A stretch of DNA of 64,000 nucleotides from Acinetobacter sp. ANC 3813 (GTDB lineage: Bacteria; Pseudomonadota; Gammaproteobacteria; Pseudomonadales; Moraxellaceae). The stretch spans positions 124,001 to 188,000 of the forward strand of contig NZ_NEGK01000009.1 of the NCBI RefSeq assembly GCF_002135435.1. The letters are read 5' to 3'. Numbering within the stretch: the first letter of the stretch is position 1; the number at the start of each line of letters is the position of its first letter. Of this stretch, positions 49,604-59,185 are shown one piece after another. A program made the translations under genes and the position numbers. Under the pieces are notes generated by a model, which was not told the DNA's origin, ran no database searches, and was given only the letters and a program-made list of their open reading frames with translations.

Positions 49604-49795
49604 TTGCTAGACTTCCCTATTTCTCTCTTCTATGTTTATATTTCAAGAAATACAGGCGCAATAACAGTTGCAAGCGTCCAAAAAAACTATGCCAAAGTCT
49701 TTGGCTTGAATTGATAAAAGATGTCCTCTCAGCACCGCACCTGCTGTGTTTGGATACATATAAGCCTAAACGCCAACTATACAGAACGATAAAAC
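49604..49795. promoter_or_regulatory. Divergent alkM/alkR promoter region
   Basis: 192 bases between the two start codons. Must hold both promoters and probably the AlkR binding site, but no clear -35/-10 pair or dyad stands out by eye. Confidence 0.45.
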
Positions 49796-50734
49796 ATGGA
49801 TGCTTTAAGTAAGATTTTCGATGATATTCATTTAAATAAATCTGAATATATTTATTTGAAAACTAAAAACAATTGGTCTTTCCAATATCATGAACACGGC
49901 GCCATGATTGCCTATGTCATGATGCAAGGCTCATGCTTGATGCACATCAACAGTGAAAAAGTTCCATTAGAGATGGGCGACCTGATTCTTATCCCTTCAG
50001 GCCAAAATCATTTCTGCACGGCTTCTGTCGATACGGTTTATCACACTGCATTGGACATTAGTCCTTTGTTTGATGAAAAGCGTCAGAAAACCATTGAACT
50101 GGAATCAGATCAATTGCCGCAGCATGAGCCATGCCTAATTCTTGCAATCCGCGGCCATATAGACAGCATTATGGCAAGACCATTATTTAATGCGCTGCCC
50201 AGCTATTTGCATATCCATCATATTATGAGCAGCACAGCGCCTGAATGGCTGCAGATCGGTTTGCAATTCTTAGCAGTGGAAGCCAATCAAATCCGCCCCG
50301 GCCGAGATAAGATTTTAGATCATTTGGTGAGTATTCTGTTTATAGAATGCGTGCGGGATTATATTGCCCAGTTAAATGATTCACACAACTGGCTGAATGC
50401 CCTGACCCATGTTGAATTATCCAGCGCGCTGGCCGCTATTCATGGACAGCCTGAATTATCGTGGACGGTCGAGAGTCTGGCAGAACAATGCTGCATGTCA
50501 CGTTCTAAATTTGCCAATTTGTTTACCCAAATTATTGGAGAGACGCCGCTGGCTTATTTGCAGCAGCATCGCCTGCGTTTGGCATCACAGCATTTGCGTC
50601 ATGGGCAGCTGTCTATTCAGCAGATTGCGCATCGTGTGGGCTATTCATCAGAAACTGCATTCAGCCAAAGCTTTAAGCGCAGTTATGAATTGACGCCAAG
50701 CCAATACCGCCAGCAGTTCCAGCAAAGCGCTTAA
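49796..50734 (+). CDS. alkR: AraC-family regulator of alkane hydroxylase
   Basis: 312 residues. N-terminal cupin-type sensing domain (QYHEHGAMIAYVMMQGSCLMHINSEKVPLEMGDLILIPSGQNHFC) and C-terminal double helix-turn-helix (WTVESLAEQCCMSRSKFANLFTQIIGETPLAYLQQHRLRLASQHL ... IQQIAHRVGYSSETAFSQSFKRSYELTPSQYRQ). Divergent position to alkM and family identity support AlkR, which activates alkM when long alkanes are present. Confidence 0.88.
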   Translation: MDALSKIFDDIHLNKSEYIYLKTKNNWSFQYHEHGAMIAYVMMQGSCLMHINSEKVPLEMGDLILIPSGQNHFCTASVDTVYHTALDISPLFDEKRQKTIELESDQLPQHEPCLILAIRGHIDSIMARPLFNALPSYLHIHHIMSSTAPEWLQIGLQFLAVEANQIRPGRDKILDHLVSILFIECVRDYIAQLNDSHNWLNALTHVELSSALAAIHGQPELSWTVESLAEQCCMSRSKFANLFTQIIGETPLAYLQQHRLRLASQHLRHGQLSIQQIAHRVGYSSETAFSQSFKRSYELTPSQYRQQFQQSA

Positions 50735-50749
50735 CTCATCTGTAAAAGA

Positions 50750-51928
50750 TTAAGCCGGATTTAGAATATTTAAAACAGCCTGTACAGGATCTTCACTATT
50801 GCCTGCTAAAAGCTGCTTATGCATGGTGATATGCTGCATCGCTTGAATCTGCGCAGTTTCAACACTCATTAATTTTTCAATTTCTGCCGCCAGCTTTTCT
50901 GGTGTCGCACCTTTTTGAATCAGTTCCCGAATGACTTTCTTGCCCGCAATAATATTCGGCAACGAGTAATACGGAATCTTAATTAAGAATTTCACGACAT
51001 GATAGGTCAGCCAATTCAGCTGATAAAACGTCACCATTGGTCTATGCAGCAGCATCGCTTCTAAAGTAGCTGTACCAGAGGCTAATGCAACAATATTCGA
51101 TGCATTCATTACCTGACGGCCAATTTTAGATTCAGTATCGGTATTTTCCAGCAGCTGCACTCTAGCTTTAAAATCTTCTGGGTAATTGGCTAACAACGCT
51201 TCAATTTGCTGTTTACGCGCATCATTAATGGCTGGAATTAAAAAAACGTACTCTGGATGCTTTTGCATCACAATTTTTGCGGCATCTAGCACCAAAGGCC
51301 CTAAACGCTCAATTTCACCGCGGCGGCTTCCAGGCAATAAAGCAATGTGTTTCTGAGATGGATCTAAACCCAGTTCTGCTTTAGCTTCTGCAATTGGATT
51401 CTGAAGCGGCAATTGACTTGCCAATGGATGCCCCACAAATGCGGCTGGCACATCCCACTTTTTATAAAAAGTTTTTTCGAACGGGAAAAGGCAAAGCACC
51501 AAATCTATGTTGGCCTTAATGCCATGCACACGGCCTTGACGCCAAGCCCACACCGAAGGACTTACATACTGCACAGTTTTAATTGGCAACTGTTTTTGCT
51601 TTAAGCTTTTAGACAGTCTTAAGTTAAAATCTGGCGCATCAATACCAATAAATACATCAACAGGATTTTCAGTCCAAGTGGCAACTAAGCCATCACGCAC
51701 AGCAAACAGTTTCTTAATATCTTTAAGCACTTCTACAATACCCATCACAGACAAAATATCCATCGGGTAGTAACTTTTGAAACCTTCTGCAATCATTTGC
51801 GGACCACCAATGCCTTCAAACTCAGCATCAATACCCTGCTCTCGAAAACTGCGGATCAATTTGGCGCCTAAGGTATCTCCAGATACTTCTCCAACCACGA
51901 TGCCTATTTTAAGTTTTCGGTTTTGCAA
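50750..51928 (-). CDS. lpxB: Lipid-A-disaccharide synthase
   Basis: 392 residues. IGIVVGEVSGDTLGAKLIRSF at the N-terminus, AVRDGLVATWTENPVDVFIGIDAPDFNL, YVSPSVWAWRQGR and LALLPGSRRGEIERLG (nucleotide-sugar-binding) are diagnostic of LpxB. It joins UDP-diacylglucosamine and lipid X in the lipid A pathway. Single gene here, convergent with alkR. Confidence 0.97.
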   Translation of the reverse strand: MQNRKLKIGIVVGEVSGDTLGAKLIRSFREQGIDAEFEGIGGPQMIAEGFKSYYPMDILSVMGIVEVLKDIKKLFAVRDGLVATWTENPVDVFIGIDAPDFNLRLSKSLKQKQLPIKTVQYVSPSVWAWRQGRVHGIKANIDLVLCLFPFEKTFYKKWDVPAAFVGHPLASQLPLQNPIAEAKAELGLDPSQKHIALLPGSRRGEIERLGPLVLDAAKIVMQKHPEYVFLIPAINDARKQQIEALLANYPEDFKARVQLLENTDTESKIGRQVMNASNIVALASGTATLEAMLLHRPMVTFYQLNWLTYHVVKFLIKIPYYSLPNIIAGKKVIRELIQKGATPEKLAAEIEKLMSVETAQIQAMQHITMHKQLLAGNSEDPVQAVLNILNPA

Positions 51929-52053
51929 GGTTCTGTCCTTTTATAAATAAAGCTTTGCATCTTGATTCTAACATAAACAATAAATTATAAATGGATGCCT
52001 TCAGCACACATTTAATGCAATTAAAACACCAGCAGGATTCCAATTAACGCAGT

Positions 52054-52632
52054 ATGAATACTTGGCTTTCAAATGAAATACTTCAGCCAATACGAAGATT
52101 TTGGCATTGGTCAAAACAAAAGTTTGTACTGTTTTGCATACTGTCTATGTTGCTTCAAAGCCTCTGCTTTCTGCTCTTTCCAAGCATATGGCTACCAAGC
52201 AAACTTGAGCAGGCAATTCTAATTCAGCCCCAAACTCATCTTCAAAAGGGTAAAATTCACACTCTAGTTATTCAATCAGGCCATCAAAAATATGTTGCCA
52301 ATTGCGCGGTTCAGATGCATAAGCTTGCCGATTACTGCAAGCAAATAACAGTCCATAAGCAAAATGTAGCTGTATCACATTTAAGCCTCATTTATTATAT
52401 GACTACACCGCTTTGGCATTATAAGAACTCGAAAAAAGAAGTATTCATTCAAGATATTGACCTGCGACACAGCAGCAAGTCCACACTAAATATGCATGCG
52501 GTAACATCCGAGCAAAATACATGGCTGATACATCAGCAAACTATACCCAAAATCGTCAAATGGTTGCTGATACTGAATCTGTTGCATTTAATTGCGGTGC
52601 TGGCTGCCAAAATAAAAGTAAAACCACTTTAA
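52054..52632 (+). CDS. Hypothetical membrane protein, 192 aa
   Basis: Two hydrophobic segments (about 24-47 and 165-187) flank a basic extracytoplasmic-like domain with Cys pair (VANCAVQMHKLADYC). Family not recognised. Host gene with no evident operon partner. Confidence 0.65.
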   Translation: MNTWLSNEILQPIRRFWHWSKQKFVLFCILSMLLQSLCFLLFPSIWLPSKLEQAILIQPQTHLQKGKIHTLVIQSGHQKYVANCAVQMHKLADYCKQITVHKQNVAVSHLSLIYYMTTPLWHYKNSKKEVFIQDIDLRHSSKSTLNMHAVTSEQNTWLIHQQTIPKIVKWLLILNLLHLIAVLAAKIKVKPL

Positions 52633-52750
52633 AGGCAAACCGACTTTATACTCTTTATCTTTTTTTCGCATAAGCAAATCACTAATCAAGACAACGGCTT
52701 ATCTTTAAAAGTCATAAGATATGCTCGTTTTTCGATTTTGGCATATAACC

Positions 52751-53659
52751 ATGTTTGGTCCTTTTGAATTTATTATGGCTGGCGTGTTGGTCGGCTTCTG
52801 TGTAGGTATTACAGGTGTCGGCGGCGGTTCTTTAATGACTCCAATCCTGATCAGCCTATTTAGGATTGAACCGCATATTGCGATTGGTACAGACCTGCTG
52901 TATGCCGCTATCTCTAAATTCTGCGGTTCGCTGGTACATGCCAAAAAATTGAATATTGTATGGCCTATTGTTATTTGGCTCTCAATCGGCAGTATTCCTG
53001 CATCATTTGCAACGCACTGGGTTTTAGACAATTACCTGAGCCAATCCAGCAGTTATAAAGCTGTATTAACCATGGTTTTGGGTTTCATGCTGACGCTAAC
53101 GGGTCTATCTATTATTTTCCGCGGTCATATCGAACGTTTCTTTAATAAGTTCCGCAACAATGATGTCCGTGATGACATGACTGAAGATTTAGAGCATGTA
53201 AATTTCAAATCGACTAAAAAGCGTGCCCTGATTGTTATTATGGGTATTGTACTTGGCGTTTTTGTGACCTTATCTTCTGTAGGCGCAGGCGCATTTGGCA
53301 TCATGGCTTTAGTTTTACTCTTCCCAAACTTGCCAATGATCCGCATTATTGGTTCAGATGTTGTGCATGCTGTATTGCTGACTTTTGTAGCAGGCATGGG
53401 CCATATGACTTCAGGCAATGTAGACTTTCAATTACTGGGATGGCTGCTGTGCGGTTCAATTCCTGCAATTGTAATTGGTACGCTGCTGAGTTCGCATATG
53501 CCTGAAAAATTGATCCGTAAAATTTTGGGCATCACTTTATTTGCACTTGGTATCAATTTCATATTGAACCCGATTAAAGCTAAACCTGCGGCAAAACCTG
53601 AAGCGGCATTGATCATCCAAAATGATGCTGTAAATGCCCATAAAAGTGTGAATATTTAA
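52751..53659 (+). CDS. TauE/SafE (TSUP) family permease
   Basis: About 302 residues from MFGPFEFIMAGV; a start ten codons upstream is possible since neither has a strong ribosome-binding site. GVLVGFCVGITGVGGGSLMTPILI is the first TSUP repeat and TLSSVGAGAFGIMALVLLF the second; about eight membrane helices, with a charged loop (RFFNKFRNNDVRDDMTEDLEH) in the middle. Exports or imports sulfur-containing or organic anions; substrate unknown. Confidence 0.88.
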   Translation: MFGPFEFIMAGVLVGFCVGITGVGGGSLMTPILISLFRIEPHIAIGTDLLYAAISKFCGSLVHAKKLNIVWPIVIWLSIGSIPASFATHWVLDNYLSQSSSYKAVLTMVLGFMLTLTGLSIIFRGHIERFFNKFRNNDVRDDMTEDLEHVNFKSTKKRALIVIMGIVLGVFVTLSSVGAGAFGIMALVLLFPNLPMIRIIGSDVVHAVLLTFVAGMGHMTSGNVDFQLLGWLLCGSIPAIVIGTLLSSHMPEKLIRKILGITLFALGINFILNPIKAKPAAKPEAALIIQNDAVNAHKSVNI

Positions 53660-53785
53660 TTTATCTTTGCAATTCATCACTTTTTTTTCACCATCATATT
53701 GATCTTTTTTATAACAATGATGCAGTGCATTCATGTTATATTCGGCTCATGAAACAACCTTTTGTATGAACAACCAGTGACGGCA

Positions 53786-54877
53786 ATGAATACACAACAG
53801 TCAAACCCAATTACACAATCAGATATCGATGACGTGAATGTAAAAAGCATTCAGCCCCTTGTAACGCCAGCGGAACTCAAAACAGAATTACCTTTGACTG
53901 AAACTGCCTATCAAACTGTACTTAAAGGCCGCGACACTGTACGCAAAATTTTAGACGGTGAAGATAAGCGTATTTTCATTGTTATTGGCCCTTGTTCTAT
54001 TCATGACACCGTTGCTGCGCATGAATATGCTGACCGCTTAAAAACGCTCAGTGAAAAAATTAAAGATACGATTTATGTGGTCATGCGTGTTTACTTCGAA
54101 AAACCGCGTACGACTGTGGGCTGGAAAGGCTTAATTAACGATCCAGACATGAATGATTCTTTCAATATTGAGAAAGGTCTTCGTATTGGCCGTCAATTGC
54201 TGCTTGAGCTGAACGAAAAAGGCTTGCCTTGCGCAACTGAAGCCCTTGATCCTAACTCTCCGCAGTACTATCAAGACTTAATTTCATGGTCTGCAATTGG
54301 CGCGCGTACAACGGAAAGCCAAACTCACCGCGAAATGTCTTCTGGCCTTTCGTCACCTGTCGGCTTCAAAAATGGTACAGACGGCGGCTTAACTGTTGCA
54401 ACCAACGCGATGCAGTCAGTGAAGCACGGCCACAGCTTCTTGGGCCTGAATGATCAAGGTCAAGTATCTGTGATCCGCACGAGCGGCAACCCATATGCAC
54501 ATGTGGTATTGCGCGGCGGCAACGGCAAACCAAACTATGATGCAGGTTCAGTTGCAGATGCAGAAGCGGCCTTGGCTAAAGCCAAAGTCAGCGGCAAAAT
54601 CATGATTGATACCAGCCACGCTAACTCAAATAAAGACCCGTACTTACAGCCTTTAGTATTGAAAAATATTACAGAGCAGATTTTAGATGGCAATAAGTCA
54701 ATCGTTGGCTTGATGGTGGAAAGCCATTTAAAAGGCGGACGCCAAGACATCCCTGCTGATCTTTGCAATTTAGAATATGGCAAATCTGTGACTGATGGCT
54801 GTATCGATTGGGATACAACCGAAAAAGCGCTGCTTGAAATGCACGAAGCGCTTAAAGATGTGCTTCCAGCACGTTAA
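53786..54877 (+). CDS. aroG: DAHP synthase (class I, AroG type)
   Basis: 363 residues. RIFIVIGPCSIHD, VMRVYFEKPRTTVGWKGLINDP, PCATEALDPNSPQYYQDLISWSAIGARTTESQTHREMSSGLSSPVGFKNGTDG and MIDTSHANSNKD contain the PEP, erythrose-4-phosphate and metal ligands. First step of the shikimate pathway. Which amino acid inhibits it cannot be told by eye. Start chosen at MNTQQSNPITQ. Confidence 0.95.
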   Translation: MNTQQSNPITQSDIDDVNVKSIQPLVTPAELKTELPLTETAYQTVLKGRDTVRKILDGEDKRIFIVIGPCSIHDTVAAHEYADRLKTLSEKIKDTIYVVMRVYFEKPRTTVGWKGLINDPDMNDSFNIEKGLRIGRQLLLELNEKGLPCATEALDPNSPQYYQDLISWSAIGARTTESQTHREMSSGLSSPVGFKNGTDGGLTVATNAMQSVKHGHSFLGLNDQGQVSVIRTSGNPYAHVVLRGGNGKPNYDAGSVADAEAALAKAKVSGKIMIDTSHANSNKDPYLQPLVLKNITEQILDGNKSIVGLMVESHLKGGRQDIPADLCNLEYGKSVTDGCIDWDTTEKALLEMHEALKDVLPAR

Positions 54878-54882
54878 GAGTT

Positions 54883-54914
54883 AAAAAACGCCATCGTCAA
54901 GATGGCGTTTTTAT
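54883..54914 (+). terminator. Terminator of aroG
   Basis: AAAAACGCCATC-GTCAA-GATGGCGTTTTT, 12-bp stem with a T-run. Confidence 0.88.
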
Positions 54915-54954
54915 TTTATAGTGTTTGATATATCTTAAAAGTAAAAATAACTGT

Positions 54955-55479
54955 ATGAATGATATTGAAAATGGTTTAAGCCAGATCGAAAACTTCCAGT
55001 TTATTCATGAACACCTGTTTAGCTCTGGACAACCTACAGCAGCCCAGCTTCAGCTGATTAAAGAATATGGCGTGACCACTGTCGTTAATTTGGCACTGAC
55101 CGATGCTGATCCTCGCTTAGAGCATGAAGACCGTATTTGCCTAGAACTAGGCTTAAACTATATTCAAGTGCCAATTCTGTGGGATACGCCATCTGATGAC
55201 CAGTGCTTGCTGGTTTTAGATATGCTCGATCATTTGGTGCAGGAACAGCTAGTATGGATTCACTGCGCTAAAAATTTCCGCGTGAGCAGCCTCATGTATT
55301 TATACCGTCAATATTATATGAATATAGACATGCCTGCTGCGCAAGAACTGATGCATCAAATTTGGGAACCAAATGAAACATGGACAGGCTTAATCCATGC
55401 GGTATCTCTGCAGCTGCAAGGCAGAAAATCGACCAAAGAGCTGCAGCAGTCCTTAATTCATCCAGATCACTTCGCGTGA
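54955..55479 (+). CDS. Protein tyrosine phosphatase-like protein
   Basis: 174 residues from MNDIENGLSQIENF. HLFSSGQPTAAQLQLIKEYGVTTVVNLAL is the typical N-terminus of bacterial dual-specificity phosphatase-like proteins. The active-site loop reads WIHCAKNFRVSSLMYLY, with only four residues between Cys and Arg where the classic CX5R has five, so catalysis is uncertain or variant. Its 3' end overlaps the convergent ispF gene by 13 bases. Confidence 0.75.
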   Translation: MNDIENGLSQIENFQFIHEHLFSSGQPTAAQLQLIKEYGVTTVVNLALTDADPRLEHEDRICLELGLNYIQVPILWDTPSDDQCLLVLDMLDHLVQEQLVWIHCAKNFRVSSLMYLYRQYYMNIDMPAAQELMHQIWEPNETWTGLIHAVSLQLQGRKSTKELQQSLIHPDHFA

Positions 55480-55955
55480 ACAACCAATACGGTTGCAGTA
55501 GATAAAATCCCTTCCTGACGGCCAGTGAAGCCCAGCTTTTCAGTGGTCGTTGCTTTTACGCTAATTTGCGTAATATCGACATCCAGCACATCCGCAATGC
55601 TTTGACGCATTTCTAAATTATGCCGCGCCAATTTTGGGCGTTCACACGCGACAGTAATATCTGCATTTGATAATACATATCCGCGATCTAATATCAGCTG
55701 ATAGACATGTTTCAGCAAAACTTTGCTGTCGGCGCCTTTAAAATTCGGATCTGTGTCTGGAAAATGCTGACCAATATCACCTAAGGCCAAAGCCCCCAGC
55801 AGCGCATCACATAAGGCATGCAGTACCACATCGCCGTCAGAATGCGCTTTTAAGCCATGTGTATGCGGAATTTGAACACCTGCAAGCGTGACAAACTCGC
55901 CTTCTTCAAATGCATGTACATCGAGTCCTTGACCGATTCTAATTGGTGCAGCCAT
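55467..55955 (-). CDS. ispF: 2-C-methyl-D-erythritol 2,4-cyclodiphosphate synthase
   Basis: 162 residues. IGQGLDVHAFEEG, LKAHSDGDVVLHALCDALLGALALGDIGQHFPDTDP and NADITVACERPKLARH, ISVKATTTEKLGFTGRQEGI contain the zinc ligands and substrate site. MEP isoprenoid pathway. Stand-alone here. Confidence 0.97.
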   Translation of the reverse strand: MAAPIRIGQGLDVHAFEEGEFVTLAGVQIPHTHGLKAHSDGDVVLHALCDALLGALALGDIGQHFPDTDPNFKGADSKVLLKHVYQLILDRGYVLSNADITVACERPKLARHNLEMRQSIADVLDVDITQISVKATTTEKLGFTGRQEGILSTATVLVVHAK

Positions 55956-56055
55956 CGCATTCTTCCTTTAGAAATAAACGATTGTAATCTTGTATTCACG
56001 CTTTCTATTTCGCTATAGTTAGAGCCAGCGCAACGTAGTGAAAGTATAAGCGATC

Positions 56056-56703
56056 ATGCTGTTGAAATCTGATATAAATATCATCAAAACCATCACAATT
56101 GGCTTAAGCCTTAGCTATTTTCTGTGCAACCCAGCATATGCAGAAGCTATAGACTGTTCCGAGCCTCATCATTCTTTAAAAAAAGTATGTTCGGATACTT
56201 TTTCAAAACAGCGTGAACATTTAAATAATCTTTACCTGACAGGACTGCTGGTTACCGATGCGCCCGCCCGTATTATTCAAGATACTCAGCAAATGTGGAT
56301 GCAGCGTTTAAAACAATGTAAGCGCTTAGATTGCTATAAGCAGCAAATTGATTTGCGCGCAGACGACCTGAATATTTTTGTTTCGCTCAACCAAAGCTTA
56401 ACACAACATTATCTAAAGTTTGAAAATGGTGCTTTTGCGCAGCAGCAAGTGCACATGAAAGTGCATCAGCTGAGTAAAGACAGCATCAAAATTGAAGGCG
56501 TTGCTTACCGCAATCCCAATAATCGACTGGATACCCAAAGCATCGCTTTCTTAGCCTACACTACGCCTGATCAAAAAAATGAAATCGTAGACAATGAACA
56601 TGACTGTAAATACCAGTTCACGTACAGTAAAGCGCTGCTTTCAGTAAAAACATCGCAAAAAGGCTGTGAACGTTTTGCCGGTGTTTACCGTTTATATGAC
56701 TAA
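56056..56703 (+). CDS. Secreted hypothetical protein, 215 aa
   Basis: Signal sequence within the first 33 residues (ISIGLSLSYFLC-type hydrophobic stretch ending AYAEA). Cys pairs in IDCSEPHHSLKKVCSDTF and QCKRLDCYKQQ resemble DUF1311/LprI-like lysozyme-inhibitor proteins, followed by a beta-rich C-terminal half. Role uncertain; ends at a very strong terminator. Confidence 0.6.
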   Translation: MLLKSDINIIKTITIGLSLSYFLCNPAYAEAIDCSEPHHSLKKVCSDTFSKQREHLNNLYLTGLLVTDAPARIIQDTQQMWMQRLKQCKRLDCYKQQIDLRADDLNIFVSLNQSLTQHYLKFENGAFAQQQVHMKVHQLSKDSIKIEGVAYRNPNNRLDTQSIAFLAYTTPDQKNEIVDNEHDCKYQFTYSKALLSVKTSQKGCERFAGVYRLYD

Positions 56704-56718
56704 TAATTTGTAGCTTAA

Positions 56719-56758
56719 ACCGTTTAAAAAGAAGCCAGATGGCTTCTTTTTAAACGGT
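56719..56758. terminator. 18-bp perfect terminator stem
   Basis: Stem of CCGTTTAAAAAGAAGCC and its exact complement around a 4-base loop, shared by two convergent genes. Confidence 0.9.
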
Positions 56759-56761
56759 ACT

Positions 56762-57406
56762 TTACTTTAATTGTTCAATCAGCCTATTTTCATAATCATC
56801 CAATGTTTCATTCATTGTTTTGATCCATTTTGAACCTGTCGCCATGGCTGTTGGCTTCGAGATTTTGCTATAAGTATGAATTGATTTTTTGTCATCATTC
56901 ACATTTTGAATATCTGTTTCAATTTCAGTATTAATTGTGACATACGAAAATCCTGGCTGCATCCAAGACCAAAACTTATTAATCTTCATATTTAAAACCA
57001 AATCGGGTTTCACTGCTTGAGATGCTGGTACTACAATATAACCAGACCTGCTCAAAGCAGATTCCACCCGCTTTTGCATTACAGAACTGACCGTTTCATC
57101 TCTTAACAGTATATCGCCCATTGCTTTGCCATATCCATTACGCTTACGGGCTACAGCCTTTGATTTATCTATATCTGTTGCATTCTTCAGACCACCTTTA
57201 AGTGAAGGTATATTTGCCTGTTTGGGTTTTTCTTCGAATACACGCATGTCTTCAACGATATTAATCACTGCAACTTTTTTTAATTCCTCTGAAGAATCTA
57301 GCTGTTTTACCGGTGATTCCAGCGAAACCAATCCGCGCGTAGACACACACCCCGAAAGTCCTGCAATTAAAACTGAACTTAATATAAATTTAGTAAGCTT
57401 ATTCAT
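56762..57406 (-). CDS. Putative lipoprotein, 214 aa
   Basis: Lipobox LIAGLSGC at residues 13-20 and a mature domain with ELKKVAVINIVEDMRVFEEKP and QKRVESALSRSGYIVV. The strand-helix pattern is YajG-like or like other outer-membrane lipoproteins of unknown function. Anchored in the outer membrane if no Asp follows the Cys (Val here). Confidence 0.65.
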   Translation of the reverse strand: MNKLTKFILSSVLIAGLSGCVSTRGLVSLESPVKQLDSSEELKKVAVINIVEDMRVFEEKPKQANIPSLKGGLKNATDIDKSKAVARKRNGYGKAMGDILLRDETVSSVMQKRVESALSRSGYIVVPASQAVKPDLVLNMKINKFWSWMQPGFSYVTINTEIETDIQNVNDDKKSIHTYSKISKPTAMATGSKWIKTMNETLDDYENRLIEQLK

Positions 57407-57542
57407 TTTTCCATTATTTTTAAGTGATAAATATCAAGAACATTCTAATACATCTTACTGAAATTTATATAAATAACTAAAAAATAATGAATACAGCTAT
57501 TAAATGAAAGCATGAAGCATAAACTTCATGCTTTTCTTAGAG

Positions 57543-58787
57543 TTATACAGGATGGCTATTCGCAACCTGCTGGCTAATCATAGCCGCTGTGGCTGCAGAA
57601 AGCGTCCAGCCCAAATGCCCATGCCCCGTATTGTAAAAGACTCGCTCACGCTTCCCACGATTAACCATAGGCATCATGTTCGGCATCATAGGACGTAAAC
57701 CCGCCCACGGTACAGAAAACTCAGTCGATAAATCAAAATTTCGATTGACCCAATCAATTAATGGCTGAATACGGTCAGAACGGATATCTCGGTTATAGCC
57801 ATTAAATTCAGCGGTTCCAGCAACGCGCAAACGATCTTCACCTAAGCGCGATGTAACAATTTTAGCGCTTTCATCCAGCAAACTAACCCACGGCGCTTGC
57901 TTCTGACTGTGTGTATCACGCAGTTCTACTGTTATTGAATAGCCTTTGACTGGGTAAACATTGACTCGGTCACCTAACATATCTGCCAACTGATAACTTC
58001 CAACGCCACCGCATACCACTAAAGCATCTGCATCTAGTATTTCTATATGATCAGACGCTGCATCGACATTTTCATCACTGGCTTTCAGCTGTAAAGTCAC
58101 CCCTGCAGCATGATGAGAAATTGAAACCACTTCACGTCCAAACAAATATTCCACACCTTTTCTCTGCGTGACTTGCGCAAGACCTGCTGTAAATTTGTGA
58201 ATATCACCCGTGGCATCCCCTGGACAATAGAAGCCGCCATAGTACTCTCCAGTTAAGCTTGGCTCTATCGTTTTCATTTCATCATTGCTGACAGCGTGGC
58301 GGATTAAACCGCCCTCACACAGCATATCATTCACACTGATCGCGGCTTTATAATCTGCCTCACTATGATAAAAATGCAAGATTCCACGCTTTTCTAAATT
58401 AAAATCAATCTGTTCTTTTTCTGCAATTTCAAATAAGCGCTGACGCGCCAATAGTGCCAGCCGCACTGTTTCTTGGGTATTTTCCTTATAGTGTTTAATG
58501 TTGCCTAGAAATTCCATCAGCCATGCATATTTATGCACACTAAAACTTGGGTTTAGAAGCAATGGCGCAGATTTTTGCGACATCCACTTAATGCCTTTTA
58601 AAACAGTCGCTTTTTGATTCCAAACTTCAGCATTGCATGCCGAAAGCTGACCGCCATTCGCAAATGAGGTTTCCATGGCGGGAAAGAGATGCTTATCAAT
58701 TACGGTCACATCATAGCCCAAAAGGCTAAGCTCATAGGCGGTAGTCACGCCTGTAATTCCTGCACCAATCACTGCAATTTTACACAT
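57543..58787 (-). CDS. dadA: D-amino acid dehydrogenase/oxidase (DadA-like)
   Basis: 414 residues from MCKIAVIGAGITGVTTAYELSLLGYDVTVID, the FAD-binding GxGxxG motif. HLFPAMETSFANGGQLSACNAEVW and GLRPMMPNMMPMVNRG ... FYNTGHGHLGWTLSAATA are DadA-type. Regulation by the upstream glycine riboswitch suggests glycine or a related amino acid as substrate or relevant signal, so a glycine-oxidising DadA-like role is possible. Confidence 0.88.
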   Translation of the reverse strand: MCKIAVIGAGITGVTTAYELSLLGYDVTVIDKHLFPAMETSFANGGQLSACNAEVWNQKATVLKGIKWMSQKSAPLLLNPSFSVHKYAWLMEFLGNIKHYKENTQETVRLALLARQRLFEIAEKEQIDFNLEKRGILHFYHSEADYKAAISVNDMLCEGGLIRHAVSNDEMKTIEPSLTGEYYGGFYCPGDATGDIHKFTAGLAQVTQRKGVEYLFGREVVSISHHAAGVTLQLKASDENVDAASDHIEILDADALVVCGGVGSYQLADMLGDRVNVYPVKGYSITVELRDTHSQKQAPWVSLLDESAKIVTSRLGEDRLRVAGTAEFNGYNRDIRSDRIQPLIDWVNRNFDLSTEFSVPWAGLRPMMPNMMPMVNRGKRERVFYNTGHGHLGWTLSAATAAMISQQVANSHPV

Positions 58788-58837
58788 ATAGGCACTCCTT
58801 AAAATGCTGAGCATTTCAAATCATTGCGCCTCATCTG

Positions 58838-59013
58838 TTTGGGTACCTGAGAGCTTCAATTACATAAGTTTATTCCAATGCAATCTTCCCCCTTCGGTGA
58901 GCATAGCCTGGCTATGCTTCTCTCCAGATTTTTTCAGCTATGCAGTCCTTTTGCCTGAGAGTTTCCTGAGGCTTTGCTCCTTCGGCGAGCGTACTGAACG
59001 CTTCTCTCCTGCA
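58838..59013 (-). ncRNA. Tandem glycine riboswitch
   Basis: On the minus strand two aptamers in a row. The first has GGAGAGAAGC, GCCGAAGGAGC and CTCAGGCAAAAGGAC; the second has GGAGAGAAGCATAGCC, CACCGAAGGGG and CTCTCAGGTACC. These are the conserved glycine-aptamer cores. It ends about 50 bases before the dadA-like start and is expected to turn the gene on when glycine is abundant. Confidence 0.92.
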
Positions 59014-59185
59014 ATAGCTGTTTCTTATATTTCTCACTCTAATATGAGCAATTTTTGTACCACTTCCAAGTATTATTTTATTTATTCTGTATCGGCCAGC
59101 GCATCAGCAGACATAATTTCTGTTTCATCAAATGATTAGAACAGCTTAGAATTAAGTTTATTCACAGCTTTTAACTGCTAAATTC

